Below are positions 40,181 to 53,264 of a stretch of 64,000 nt of DNA, one piece after another. This DNA is from Isochrysis galbana. Taxonomy: Eukaryota > Haptophyta > Isochrysidales > Isochrysidaceae. Every line of letters begins with the position of its first letter. The first letter of the stretch is position 1. The stretch covers positions 4,346,148-4,410,147 of the forward strand of contig CM030931.1 in NCBI GenBank assembly GCA_018136815.1, in the 5' to 3' direction. The notes beneath the pieces were generated by a model. It was not told the DNA's origin and made no database searches. It saw only the letters and a list, made by a program, of their open reading frames with translations. The position numbers and the translations under genes were made by a program.

Positions 40181-40611
40181 GTCGAAAATGGACTAGATAA
40201 TTTTATTTTTAGTAATTCAATTAAAAGGTAAGTTAATGTTGTTTTATTATGTATTTTGTACTAAAATTGGCATCCGGGAGAGATCAATTTTATTTTTATT
40301 AACTCTAAGAGGTGTGGTCGCGTTCCGAGGGTGTGAGCCATCAACAATGGCGGGACCGAATTGGGGCGGCCGTTTGCCACCAAAAGGGGCTTCCTGCTTC
40401 CCGGTCTTGGTGCAACTTGGTGGCTTCTAGCTTCTAGCCATCGACGCCGGTGCGAGGGCGTCACCCTCCGCAGCAATATTTTGTTGTCGTCCAAGCTGAG
40501 CGTTCCACTAGAAGAGACCGCAAGTTGCCGCAAGCCCTTTCCTCAAGCCAACTCATCCAACTCCGACTCCGACTGCGGAGAGCAACTAACTAGTGCGGTC
40601 AAACAGTTTTT
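40181..40611. other. Intergenic, AT-rich then mixed
   Basis: An AT-rich stretch (40185-40310) followed by mixed sequence. No gene recognised. Confidence 0.4.
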
Positions 40612-40613
40612 TT

Positions 40614-40675
40614 AGGTGTAAGTGTAAGTGTCAGGTGTTAGGTGTTAGGGATAGGCGTTAGGGTTAGGGGTAAAA
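40614..40675 (+). repeat. Degenerate interstitial telomere-like repeats
   Basis: A run of variants of TTAGGG: TTTAGGTG, TAAGTG twice, then GTGTTAGGTGTTAGGGATAGG and CGTTAGGGTTAGGGG. The last two units are canonical. About ten units in 62 bp, in a chromosome-internal context 300 bp before a mobile-element insertion. Could mark an old end-joining event or telomerase-mediated repair. Confidence 0.8.
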
Positions 40676-40916
40676 ATGACCGTCTCCATCTCATCAGGGT
40701 TGAGGTTGAGCGTTGCTGGGGCTGGGGCTGGGGCCCCGGGGCCCCACCATCGCCACCCCGCCACTCTTGTGACTCTTTGCCGGCGCCTTAGCTCGCGGTC
40801 GTTTGTGCCTCCGGGCTGCCCTCTCCCTCTGCCCTCACCGGCCTACCGCCTACCGCTACCGGCCTTGGCGTCATTGCGCCATCGCTCTATCTCCTCTCTC
40901 CTCTCTTCCACCGGCA

Positions 40917-41690
40917 CAAACTATTGTTATAGTTTTAGCAATGGAGCGCGCGCCGACCGCTCCCCTCTCCCAGCCCCCCGCCGCCACGACGCCCCAACGG
41001 GGCCGCCCCAAGCCGCCGGAGCCGAAGCGCTCGCAGGCCTCCGCACCGCCCGACAACGACGTCGAGATGGCGCCGCCATCCTCGCCTCCCCGGCAGCCGG
41101 CAGCCACAGAAGCAGGGAACAGGCAAAGCCCTGGCAGGTCCGTTAGGTCGATCTTAAGGGCGATCCTTACGAGATATCACCTGCTAGTAACGGCGAAGGT
41201 CAGTTTCTTTCAGAGGCTAAAAAAACAACGAGAGAATATGGGGTTACACGCCCCGAGCAACAAACATATTAAGAAAATGATAAGCCCGCTGTACACGGTG
41301 GACAAGGATTTCAACATAGGAACGTCGGAGGACCTCTTGCAAGCGGCAAGAGGTCTGGACCTACGTCACATCACCTAAAGTAGCTAAACCTCTTAGTCGG
41401 AATCACAGCGGTTATTAAAGAGGAGCCTAAGACCTAAGATATTTAAGGGAGGATAACCCGAGCCAACACCGGAACAAAGGACGAACCACAGTCTCCCGCC
41501 CCCTTCTCTCCAACTCCTGGCCGAAGCAGCGCGCGCGGGCTCCCCGGAACCAGCTTCTCCGAAAATGAGGGAACTGGGAAAGGGGGAGGGGGTTGTTAGG
41601 GGTTAAGGTCGGGTAGAAGGGAGGTACACTAGCACACTGCCTCACGCCGCACACGTAGCGGGGAATTTTAAGAAGAAGAAGATTTTTTCC
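40917..41690 (+). mobile_element. Complete hairpin-start element carrying an ORF
   Basis: 774 bp bounded by a perfect 17-bp duplication, CCTCTCTTCCACCGGCA, at 40900-40916 and 41691-41707. It begins exactly with the 5' hairpin: 7-bp stem AAACTAT/ATAGTTT, 4-nt loop, then the ATG at 40941. The 3' end reads GGGGAATTTTAAGAAG..., a variant of the family tail, ending in a T-run. Internal sequence is unlike the 750-bp copies, so this is a distinct subfamily sharing only the ends and the ATGGAGCGCGCG start. Confidence 0.9.
40941..41378 (+). CDS. 145-aa ORF of the hairpin-start element
   Basis: Starts MERAPTAPLSQPPAATTP, the same first five residues as the ORFs behind hairpins at 21.7 and 61.6 kb. The first ~70 residues are Pro/Ala-rich and basic (RGRPKPPEPKR); the second half is richer in ordered residues (LRAILTRYHLLVTAKVSFFQ, HIKKMISPLYTVDKDFN). 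No similarity to a known family is recognised. The ORF fills more than half of the element and uses its ATG 24 bp from the insertion edge. Either it is an element-encoded (ORF1-like) protein, or the element captured the 5' end of a gene. Confidence 0.5.
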   Translation: MERAPTAPLSQPPAATTPQRGRPKPPEPKRSQASAPPDNDVEMAPPSSPPRQPAATEAGNRQSPGRSVRSILRAILTRYHLLVTAKVSFFQRLKKQRENMGLHAPSNKHIKKMISPLYTVDKDFNIGTSEDLLQAARGLDLRHIT

Positions 41691-41707
41691 CCTCTCTTCC
41701 ACCGGCA

Positions 41708-42180
41708 GAGAGTTGGAAGAGGCGCGCACTTGGCCTCTTCCAACTCTCCGGTTTAAGGAAGGATTGAGGATCTTGACTTCTTTGAACGAGCTCTTCAAAC
41801 CTTCTTCAAACGTCAAACGTTGTTCCAACCCCCACAACGCCCCCCCCCCCGATTGCTACCGGTGAATTAAAAGAAAACATTCCTAAGAGTAAAGAAGAAG
41901 ATAAGTCTGTGTCTGGCTGGCTAGGGGCGGTCGAGGGAGGGGGGCGGGGGGATTATTCCTTTCTCTCTTCTTCCTCGCAACCCTTTCTCCTTTCTCCTCC
42001 TTCTCATACGACAGGGTGATAGATTATCCTTTGCTCACTGTTTCCTGGGTGTCCACGCCTCCCACCGACGGCCTCGCCTCTTCACGTCACTCTCTCTCAT
42101 GGGAGAACGTCCTCCCCCTTTTCTCTTACCGGTCGGTCGGCTTCTTCTCTCTCCCATACGCCCCTACTCCTACCTCGCAC
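41708..42180. other. Intergenic, no gene seen
   Basis: Mixed sequence with a poly-C run near 41840. Upstream region of the next gene becomes CT-rich from about 41960. Confidence 0.4.
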
Positions 42181-42181
42181 T

Positions 42182-42184
<3 letters not shown>

Positions 42185-42218
<34 letters not shown>

Positions 42219-42237
42219 CCCCCCCCCCCCCCCCCCG
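42185..42237 (+). repeat. (CT)n-(C)n microsatellite in the 5' leader
   Basis: A (CT) run of about 30 bp followed by about 18 C, 90-140 bp before the ATG at 42325, then CA-rich repeats (ACACTACACACA). Likely transcribed 5' leader or promoter. Confidence 0.9.
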
Positions 42238-42324
42238 CCTCTTCCGCCTCTCCCCAATCCCCTCTCCCTCCCACCACACACTACACACACTACACACACA
42301 CCCTACACACACACGACATACACA

Positions 42325-42924
42325 ATGGACTGGGGCTTCCTCTCCTCCCTCACCAACGCGAGCGGCTACACCAGCGCTGCAGAGGAGGCGCTCTCATGGG
42401 CCCCCTCCAACTGGAGCAGCGCCACGGCGTCTCTCCTCTCGTATTCTTCCCTTTTCAACCTCTCCTCCTCCTCCCCACAATACGAGCTACAGCTGGGCTA
42501 CAACTCTCTCTATCAGAACTTCACTGCCAACCAGACAGAATGGGCCGGGTTCATCGCGCAGTGCTATGGCATCGCGGCGGGCAAGGCCGGACTGGTGGCC
42601 GCTGGCTCATCGGCGGCTTGCGCACTGCTGCCTCTCTCCTGCGTGCCACTAGGCGCCTACTCGATGTATCAGAATGTACATGCAGCTGCTACGCTGTATA
42701 ATGAGGGCATCGAGGGGATTGACCCGTGCGCGGAGACGAGGAAGGCGTTCCCGAGCGAGGAGGCGGCGCTCTTCGCACAGGCCGCAGCCGTGACTATTCC
42801 CAACCCCAGCACTGCACCTCTTGTGAGCTTGCTCACGTCTGCATGCCTCTTGATCGTGCTGCTGGTTTCCTTACTGGCGCGCCGCCGCAGTCGGAGGCAA
42901 TCGGTGGTGGAGGCACTCGTGTAG
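42325..42924 (+). CDS. Secretory-pathway membrane protein of unknown function
   Basis: 199 aa, single exon, ATG in a good context (CACAATGG). The first ~100 residues are Ser/Asn/Tyr/Trp-rich with several N-glycosylation sequons (NAS, NWS, NLS, NFT, NQT), pointing to a lumenal or extracellular domain. A Cys-containing helical region follows (AGLVAAGSSAACALLPLSCV), then an acidic loop, and a clear C-terminal transmembrane helix (VSLLTSACLLIVLLVSLLA) followed by an RRRSRRQS stop-transfer tail. No N-terminal signal peptide is obvious. I recognise no family. Confidence 0.7.
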   Translation: MDWGFLSSLTNASGYTSAAEEALSWAPSNWSSATASLLSYSSLFNLSSSSPQYELQLGYNSLYQNFTANQTEWAGFIAQCYGIAAGKAGLVAAGSSAACALLPLSCVPLGAYSMYQNVHAAATLYNEGIEGIDPCAETRKAFPSEEAALFAQAAAVTIPNPSTAPLVSLLTSACLLIVLLVSLLARRRSRRQSVVEALV

Positions 42925-43288
42925 CTCAGCGTTGGCTTGGTGTGCAACAGATGTTCAGCTCAGCGTTGGGTTGTTGTGTACAGGAGGTGTGACGCGGATT
43001 TGCTGCCGCCGTAACGCGGGTGCGCTTGAAATCACTCGCCCGATAGTGCAGCATGCGTGTTCGGATTGGCCGCGCCGGTGAAACGTTGCCTTCGCTCTTG
43101 TTGGCCCGTCGCACAAAATTCCGTGCCTTCGAAAAGTGCCCGGGACATCTTCTCGCCGTCTCTGGTGACGTATGCACTGCGTCGAGGCATTTGGGGCCAT
43201 GATGTGCTGTCAAGCCTACGAGCAGGATGGCCTTGAATTGGTTGCCCATGAGTGGGCTTGCCATGCGGATTAGAATGGACATTCCTTG

Positions 43289-43575
43289 TGGTGGGTGATC
43301 TTTTGGAGCAGGTGTGCCTCTATGGAAGTCTTGGCCTCGTTACTTAATAATCACTGGTAACTAAAGAGAGCTTGGCCACGCACTAGTGGCTAGTTAGTGT
43401 CTCAAATAAAATCTGAAGCTTCGTAGAAGACGCCATCCTTGTGGTGGGTGATCTTTTGGAGCAAGTGTGCCTCTAAGGAAGTCTTGGTCTTGGCCTCCTT
43501 ACTCTTACTCAATAATCACGGGTAGCTGAAAGAGGGCATGGCTAGTTGGTGGCTAAAATAAAATCTGAAGACTGA
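43289..43575 (+). repeat. Imperfect tandem duplication (~150-bp unit)
   Basis: GTGGTGGGTGATCTTTTGGA starts both units (43289 and 43439), each continuing with GTGTGCCTCTA, GGAAGTCTTGG, ACTTAATAATCAC or ACTCAATAATCAC and AAATAAAATCTGAAG. The units differ by small indels. Located 360 bp after the membrane-protein gene; non-coding. Confidence 0.85.
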
Positions 43576-43620
43576 AGATTCAGGGTACTAAGTATAGCTA
43601 TAATAATAATAATAAAACAA

Positions 43621-44825
43621 CTGAGCGTTAGTACCACTACTCCCACTAGCCCGGTACTATCACGACACCCCTCAGCACACTTGCCCGTACGCCTTGACGT
43701 GTGCTGTCACTAGACACATACACATACGCATATGCAACCCTTCGAATCTCCCCCCTGTCAAACCCCCGGCTCCACAACTATCAGTAAAACTGATAGGATC
43801 ATGGGGGCCGCGTTCCCCCCCTCCTCCATCGCAGACACCCTCTGGGTGGGCCTGCACACACAACCTCAGCCCCTGCCAGCTCACTCCTGCCCAGTCTACC
43901 GCCGAGCGCGCGACGCGCGCCGCATGCATCCGCCTGAACTGGCCCCACATCGTTCTGAACCCCAATCACCACTGAGCCACAGACCACCTGAACCGCCAGG
44001 AAGGCACCCAGGGCCGGCGAGGCCACCGTGGGAGAGGCAGAGGAGGCCAGGGGCCCAGCCCCAGCCTCCACTGCCCCCTGAGTTGGCCCAGCTGGCCCTC
44101 TGGGGGGACCCGAGGGTCCCCTCAGAGGGGGGCCATGGCGCGCGCAGGCGCAGGCATCGGCACGCCCGCAGGAGAACGAAGAGAAGGCCGAGAAAAGAAC
44201 GACAAAAAAACGACACGATCCGACCCAAAGAAAAGGTAATACTGACGCCTGTTTACGATATGCGATATGTCTCCAGGTCGACACCTGACGCGACTGGCGG
44301 GCACCGCGTAAGCGCGGCGCCAGACGAAAACGACTGAAGAGGCGGGAGCCACAAAACAAGAAGACAAAAAAAAGGTAAGAGACGCGAGTGTTTACGTTTG
44401 TCCGCAGAGATAGAGATGACAGGCCATGCCCCAGCCTGCCCCCCACCCGCCTGACCCTGACCCGTCGTAGTGCACGCGGGCCCACCCTCCATGGGGGGGG
44501 TAGCGGGAGAGGGGGTGAGAGTGTAGGGCTTAGGCGATGGAGAGTGAGATACCGGAGGGGTGTGAGTCAGTAGCAGCATAGCGGGCACCTTTAAGAATAT
44601 TTTTTTTCAAACCCCCGGCTCCCATTATAATTCCCCACAAGTTACAATGCTACAATGAGGGAAAACCCATTGAGGCGTTGAGGCGGACCGACCTACGTCG
44701 GGCGACTCTCCGGGAAAAAGCACCGGGGGGGGGGGGGACCTCTCGTCAAAAAAAAAGAACGGCCCTTACAGCTCTCGCCGCGAGCGATCCTCGAGAAATA
44801 AGAGACTGCCTCTCCCTCGCTTCGC
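43621..44825 (-). repeat. Dispersed repeat B, split by an inserted element
   Basis: Positions 43621-43773 and 44607-44825 together form the reverse complement of the uninterrupted copy at 7630-7990. The intervening 833 bp are an insertion described separately. This copy still matches through CGGTGCTTTTTCCCGG and CCGCCTCAACG on one side and the TACCACTACTCCCACTAG block on the other. Confidence 0.85.
43774..44606 (+). mobile_element. Complete hairpin-start element (subfamily 2), nested in repeat B
   Basis: 833 bp with a perfect 16-bp duplication, TCAAACCCCCGGCTCC, at 43758-43773 and 44607-44622. The 5' end has an 8-bp hairpin (CTATCAGT/ACTGATAG) with GATC before the ATGG at 43801; the 3' end is TTTAAGAATATT plus a T-run. 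The core (GGGAGAGGCAG, GCCCAGCCCCAGCCTCC, CCCCTGAGTTGGCC) is shared with subfamily 1. Two GGTAA-N11-GTTTAC motifs lie at 44235-44256 and 44374-44395. The ATG opens a ~178-codon Pro/Arg-rich frame with no recognisable family. Confidence 0.92.
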
Positions 44826-44849
44826 TCTCTTCCACCTCTCTTCCTGCGG

Positions 44850-45060
44850 CGCGTCGCCATGCGGCGCGCCACGGCCTGCTCTCAGAGGTCCTTTTGGGGC
44901 ACCCAGAGGGCCAGCAAGGGCAGCTCAGGAGGGGGCAATGGAGGCTGGGGCTCAGCCCCTGGTCCCCCCTGCCTCTCCCGCGCTTGCCTCGCTGGCCCTT
45001 GTCTGCCTGGCGACCAGGGATGGGGGGGGGGGAGTCAGTTAGGGGTAGGCGGTAATGTCC
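44850..45060 (-). repeat. Core fragment of the hairpin-start elements
   Basis: Matches the shared core in altered order: GCGCGCCACGGCCTGC, GGGCAGCTCAGGAGGGGGCA, GGGGCTCAGCCCCTGG, CCTGCCTCTCCCGCGCTTGC, TGTCTGCCTGGCGACCAGGG. Neither 5' hairpin nor 3' tail is present. Confidence 0.6.
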
Positions 45061-45352
45061 CGTTTTTTGTGCCCAAATGTCCGAAAAAAATGTCTCGAGA
45101 CATCAAAATTTTGCACCAAAATGTCCCCCAAAATGCAAGATGTCCATTAGACATGCGTGGATGGTTCGTCGCGCACTTATGACTTATGTATCTATCTATG
45201 ATTATTCACGTGATACACGAAAGTACATAGTACCGCGAGTATAGTGTTACCATATATGGGCTGGTATAGCGCCACGGACACGGAACCGCATCACATATCA
45301 CACACATTTACACACACTTCACACCTCACAAGCTCACAAATCTCATATGTTG
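45061..45352. other. AT-rich spacer
   Basis: AT-rich, with TGTCC/AAAATGTCC words repeated around 45055-45145 and CACACA/TTCACA runs near 45300. No gene recognised. Confidence 0.4.
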
Positions 45353-45780
45353 TCATTCCTTGCGGCGTGCGTTGCGGTTGTGGCGCAACATCACAGACGC
45401 TTGCACTTGATCCGATAGAGAGCGGGCCCTTTCCGGACCAAACATGCAGCAGGCCATAAGCGAAAACACGCGCTCACATGCAGCCGAATTAGGGCTGAGA
45501 CATAGGGCCATCCTAGCAGCTTGCGCCCAATGGGGAAACTTCGTGTGGTTTGATGCCCACCACGCGAGCACGTCCTTGGTCCTTGGTGAAAACCTGGACG
45601 TCCGGCGTCCGCCTGGTCAATGATCGTGCCACGGCAAGCAGTCACGTATGCCGGCAGCTCCTCATAAAGCCGGTCGTCTATGTTCGATATGTTAAGTTTA
45701 AGTAGAAAAGGCAAGGCCGCCAACCGCTGCACCCACATTGCATCCACCTTTCCACTCTGCTCGAAGCAAGGATTGAAGGC
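45353..45780 (-). pseudogene. Decayed hAT-family transposase, C-terminal dimerisation region
   Basis: The frame at 45353-45571 reads LAWWASNHTKFPHWAQAARM, LCLSPNSAACERVFSLMACC and FGPERARSLSDQVQASVML. This matches the hAT dimerisation domain: W-W, F-P, S-P-x-S-A-A-C-E-R-V-F-S, L-x-x-x-x-x-x-x-M-L. Just upstream, another frame (to about 45780) reads VDAMWVQRLAALPFLLKLNI and LYEELPAYVTA, compatible with the preceding transposase part. At least one frameshift separates them, and the catalytic N-terminal regions were not found. A broken remnant. Confidence 0.75.
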
Positions 45781-45929
45781 GCGGAGAAGGCCCTTCGGCG
45801 ACGGCTCAACGTTCAATGGGCTCGGCGGATGGGTGATGGGTGATTTCGATGAGGGTTCGGGCGCGGCTTGGCCGATTGGCGTGGCCATCCGAGTGGGACC
45901 TGCGTATTTGGTATTTGGTGGGGTCCCCC

Positions 45930-46200
45930 ATCCGGATGGCCTTTGGGGGCTCGCAGAGGGCAAGCCAGGGCAGCTCAGGTTGAGGCTCAGCCCCTGGCCC
46001 CCCTGCCTCTCCCACGCTTGCCTCGCTGGCCCTGGGAGCCGCCCGAAGTCCTTTGTCTGCCTGGCAACCAGCGATGGGGGGGGGGGGGTTCAGCTCGAGG
46101 GCAGGCCCATGCTGGGCGTGGGAGTGCGAGTCGCAGCCTGCGCCCACTGCGGGTCTGGGCCAGAATGCGATGATTGCCCAGCCCCTGCTAGAGGCTGGGG
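45930..46200 (-). repeat. Core fragment of the hairpin-start elements
   Basis: Contains GGGCTCGCAGAGGGCAAGCC, GGGCAGCTCAGG, CCTGCCTCTCCCACGCTTGC and TGTCTGCCTGGCAACCAGCG, paralleling the fragment at 44.9-45.0 kb. Ends are not recognisable. Confidence 0.55.
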
Positions 46201-46289
46201 GTGATTGTACGGGCCCATCCCGGGGGGGTGTCCGAGATGGAGAGAGGGGGGCGCGAGGCCCCCATTGACCCCCGCACTTATAAAAGTAG

Positions 46290-46440
46290 GTTCCCTAACC
46301 CTAAGTAGAGCACGAAAGGACGAGCCGCACGGGCCCGTTGAAGAGCGTCGTGAGAAGCAAGGGAGCGGGCGTGGTTGCAAGGCACCTGTGCAGAGTCAGA
46401 GTCGCGCGCGCGGCGAGAATATTAAGAAGTTTTTTTCTAC
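46290..46440 (+). repeat. 3' module of a hairpin-start element
   Basis: CTAAGTAGAGCACGAAAGGA, GGGCGTGGTTGCAAGG, CGCGCGCGGCGAGAATATTA and AAGAAG plus a T-run match the 3' parts at 22.05-22.15 and 25.2 kb. No exact target-site duplication found. Confidence 0.65.
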
Positions 46441-46995
46441 CGTAGACCGGAGGGCCCGACTAGTAAAAAGGTGCCCCTCGTTTCCAAGGCACCCTGCACT
46501 CAACCTTCAACACTGATCGGCACGCCAATGTCCTAAGAGCATATGACATCGTGCGCGCCTGTCTTCAAGAAGGTGGCAGCGTCAAAGCGGTCAGTGGAGA
46601 GAGGCGTGGCTGATGAAAAGTAAGCCAACAAAGTTGCTGCAATTTCGCCACGAGCGCCGTGAAGCTCAAGCAGAGGAATCTTGAGGCGCAATGGCTTTCA
46701 TCAGCCAAGATTGAAACGGAACACCGATGATTTCTCTACGTGCCGGTATCAGCCCTATGCCGTAGCGACACCCACCTTCACAATCAGTGCAGCTTGTGGA
46801 GCGTGTGCAGCCGCGGCGGCGGAGCCTTGCTTGACACGTGTGAATGCTTCAAGGGGATACGGTCAACCAGTTTCAAGTGCCTCTATGGTAGACCCGATCC
46901 TGACACAACAAGACGGCGGTGGAACAAGCCAAACTGCTCGAAAGCTTCCGAGAAAATGAAGGCCACGATTGTGCGACGGTAAGCTCGCCGCGACG
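46441..46995. other. Intergenic, no assignable gene
   Basis: Two overlapping plus-strand frames end near 46980; one (YQPYAVATPTFTISAACGAC) looks partly protein-like but has no family motif and no start context. Left unassigned. Confidence 0.4.
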
Positions 46996-47138
46996 CTTCG
47001 TTACGCCCAAGCTGCATTGCTAGAGTCGTCCCAGAGCGTGCCTGTAGACATGCCGGTTGCGCGACGGCCGCTTCGTTACGCCCAAGCTGCATTGCTAGAG
47101 TCGTCCCAGAGCGTGCCTGTAGACATGCCGGTTGCGCA
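46996..47138 (+). repeat. 75-bp tandem duplication at the 3' end of the MFS gene
   Basis: GCTTCGTTACGCCCAAGCTG through GACATGCCGGTTGCGC occurs at 46996-47063 and 47071-47138, essentially identical. The second copy covers the stop codon of the transporter gene (47095), so the first copy is a duplicated gene end lying just downstream. Confidence 0.9.
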
Positions 47139-49364
47139 CGCCGAGCGCCGTCGCGCACAGCACGCCGGCAGCACATAAGCCCGCAACCGAAAAGTGCGTG
47201 ACGAGGTAGCACGCACCACCGTAGCACTCGGGGGCTACGCCTGGTGTCGCCGCATGAGCATGGGCCGCGTACACCTTGGTTGCCAGTAGGGTTGACAATA
47301 GAAGAGATGCCGAGGAGGCGGCGAGTGCGAATAGGTTATAGAAGGTGGCGAAGCGCGAGGGGGGGAAAATGTCGCCGACGATCGCCGGAAGCAACGACCA
47401 CATCGCGCCGTAGGCCGCTCCTGCGAGACTACAGCACGCATAGAGGAGGGCCGGCGTATCGGCGCGGACAAAACCCAGATGAGCGAGTCCCATCATGGCG
47501 ACGGCGACGGACAGGAGATACGGTCGAGACACTCGTGATCGGAGAGCGTCGGACCCGATTCCTAAGAGCATGGAGCGCACCGAGGCTCAAGGATGCGCGA
47601 TTCAGTCAGGCAAGTCGCGCACATTTAGGATGGGCACGCGGGGGCCGAGCGCACGCAAGCTGGCGGCGCCGCCTCGGTGAGGGGCCTGCCTCGCTTGGTC
47701 TGATGCGCGCGGATGGCATTGCGCAACGACGTACCGGCGCCCATCCGGCCGATACAGTTGAATGTTGAGAGTATCGACACGAGAACCTGGGAGGTGGTGG
47801 ACGCCAGCACTGCGTCTCCCATTGGCCCGCCGAGCCGGGCTGCGACGATCTTCTGGATGTGGTTGAGAAGGACGATGCCCCCCCCATATCCGGTGAAGGA
47901 TGCCCCAAACAGCAGCCAGAAGTCGATGTTGAGGACTATCGAGAGGGCGCCGGCATCGGTCACAGAGTGGGCTTCAACCAAGCTATCTCGAATGAGACGG
48001 TCATTAATGGCTGCCGGGTCTCGCGTCGAGATGGTACATAGGTGCTGGTCGTCTAACCGGGCTGGCGCGCACGAGATGATGAGTGGTTCCGTTGTTGGTG
48101 GTCCCCAATTCATGTCGGGCGTTCCGCTGCGCCCACATCTGCGGAGCCCCTCCTCACCCCCCCACACCACGTCAGCCGCTGCTCCCCGCTCCGGAGTCAC
48201 GTCCTGCGCAGGTGCAGTGGTGTTGCCTAGAACAGCGACGGCCAATTCAGGCTGCTTCGTGGCCACCGACGACGCACACTCATGCGCTCTCCGCTCGGCG
48301 TCGAATCCTGGCGAAGGCACTAGCGAAGGATGGGCCCCGGAGAAAGTGACGGTTGGTGATGGGCACTGCGAGGCATTTCCGCCCAGCGTGGGATCATCGC
48401 CCACTGAGAGCAGGCCGATGTCGTCAGCACCGCTAAGCTCACCCTCCCCGGCTGCACGCGAAGGCGTGCACCATGGCCCCATGAGGCGCGCGGACGCAGA
48501 GACGATGTCGCCCCGGCACACCGCATCCACGTGGCGACCAGCAACGAGCGGTGGACCATGCGGCGCGGAGCCGTACGCGAGTAGCGGCAAAGCGAGCAAC
48601 GACAGAACCACAAAGCCGAAGACTCCGAGCGAAAAGACACGCGAATCGCCGAGCGGGGTGAAGGCGCGCGCGATGGAAACGGAGACTAGCGCCGCCGCGA
48701 GCGCCGCGACGTAAATGTAACCGGCTGTGAACCTCCTGTCAAGCTCGTTGGCGGTGCGCGAGCGCGGCGGCTCGATCGTTCGAATGAATACGGCGCATGC
48801 AGTGGGGATGGTGGCGAGTGTAAGCCCGAGGAAGAGCATGAAGTGGGGCGCTGCGCTCGGCGCGGCGAAGAAGGCGTGAAAGCTTTGCGCGAGAAGCGAG
48901 CCCGAGAGGCCGAAGAAGGCCTTGCTGAGTCCAACCACCTTCCCCCTCGACTCGGGGAAGTTGCTCGTGCCGATGGTAATGGCAACGCAGTCAAAGTAGC
49001 CGGAGCCGTGGCCCCAGCAGAACCAAAGGAGGAAAAGCATCCACAAGGGCGCCTGCAGCTCAAGCGCCGCGCACACATACAACCCACAGTAGCCGAGGAG
49101 GACGAGCGCGGCGCCCGCATGCACGACCGTGGCCGGCCCTCCCCTGGGTGAGTCGTAGAGGAAGCCTGCGAGGGGAAGCCAGTTTCCCAGGTTGGAAGCA
49201 AAGACGAGGAGCTCCATCTGAGCGTCCTCCGAACGCACGAGCACCGCCGAAAGGGCATCAAAGTAGAGCCCTGTGATGTAGACAGAGCCGCCACTCAGCT
49301 CGAGGTAGAGGCAGCACACGAGAACAGCCCAGCGACTGCGGCGGGTGAGCGGTAGACACGCCAT
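47095..49364 (-). CDS. Nodulin-like major facilitator superfamily transporter
   Basis: Two exons (49364-47735 and 47561-47095) join at GT-AG in phase 1 (RMGA-G-IGSDAL), giving 698 aa. The N-terminal half has six helices typical of the Nodulin-like family: WAVLVCCLYLELSGGSVYIT, LGNWLPLAGFLYDSPRG, FCWGHGSGYFDCVAI, NFPESRGKVVGLSKAFFGLSGS, FMLFLGLTLATIPTACAVF. Two more helices, then a ~190-residue hydrophilic loop rich in Ser/Thr/Pro, then NIDFWLLFGASFTGYGGGI, FNCIGRMGAG, LLSVAVAMMGLAHLGF, LAGAAYGAMWSLLPAIVGDI and the last helices. Substrate unknown; relatives move small metabolites or metals. The long central loop is larger than usual. A 75-bp duplication follows the stop. Confidence 0.9.
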
Positions 49365-49860
49365 TGGTGGCGCCCTCCCCTCCTCCTCGTCCCCCTCTCT
49401 ACTCTGTCCTTTCCTGCTTCCCCCCTCTTGCTCTCTTCCTCTATCTCTCTTCCTCCCTCCGTCTAGTACTCGAATAGGATCGTGGAGGGAAATGCTGTTG
49501 GTCGCTCTCTCTCCCTCCCTCCCTCTCTCTCCCCCCCTTCCTTATCTCTCTCCCCCCCCACCCCCCAACCTCTGGTTGCGCAGCGCGCACGGAGCGTCCC
49601 GCGAAGAGAGTAGTAGGAGAGAGGGGCGGGAAGACAGGGAGAGTGGCGTCGGCAGGCCAAAGAAGGAGCGATGAAGAACGGACAGGAATAGGGAGAAGAA
49701 GGAGCAGAGAGAGAGAGAGAGTGTGTGAGAGAGAAGTGACTCATCTCTCCTCGTCTTCATAGGAGGAGAAAGGGATGGTAGCTCTACTCTACTACGTTTA
49801 CTCGTTACTCGTACTCCTACGAGAGTAGGAATCCGTATTCACGGAGAGTAAAGAGGGGTG
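49365..49860. other. Intergenic between divergent MFS and malic-enzyme genes
   Basis: Low-complexity CT- then GA-rich sequence. The 38-bp stretch around 49467-49504 (containing TAGTACTCGAATAGGATCGT and GGAGGGAAATGC) recurs at 50903-50940 inside intron 1 of the malic-enzyme gene. No gene. Confidence 0.5.
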
Positions 49861-49862
49861 CT

Positions 49863-53264
<3,402 letters not shown>

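Noticed and set aside
40917..40945. Hammerhead or HDV-like ribozyme at the element 5' end
   Set aside because: A hairpin next to CATGG recalls 5'-terminal ribozymes of some retroelements, but the conserved catalytic core (CUGAUGA...GAAA, or the nested HDV pairings) is absent.
46996..47138. CRISPR-like array
   Set aside because: Only two 68-bp copies, no spacers of regular length, eukaryotic gene context.
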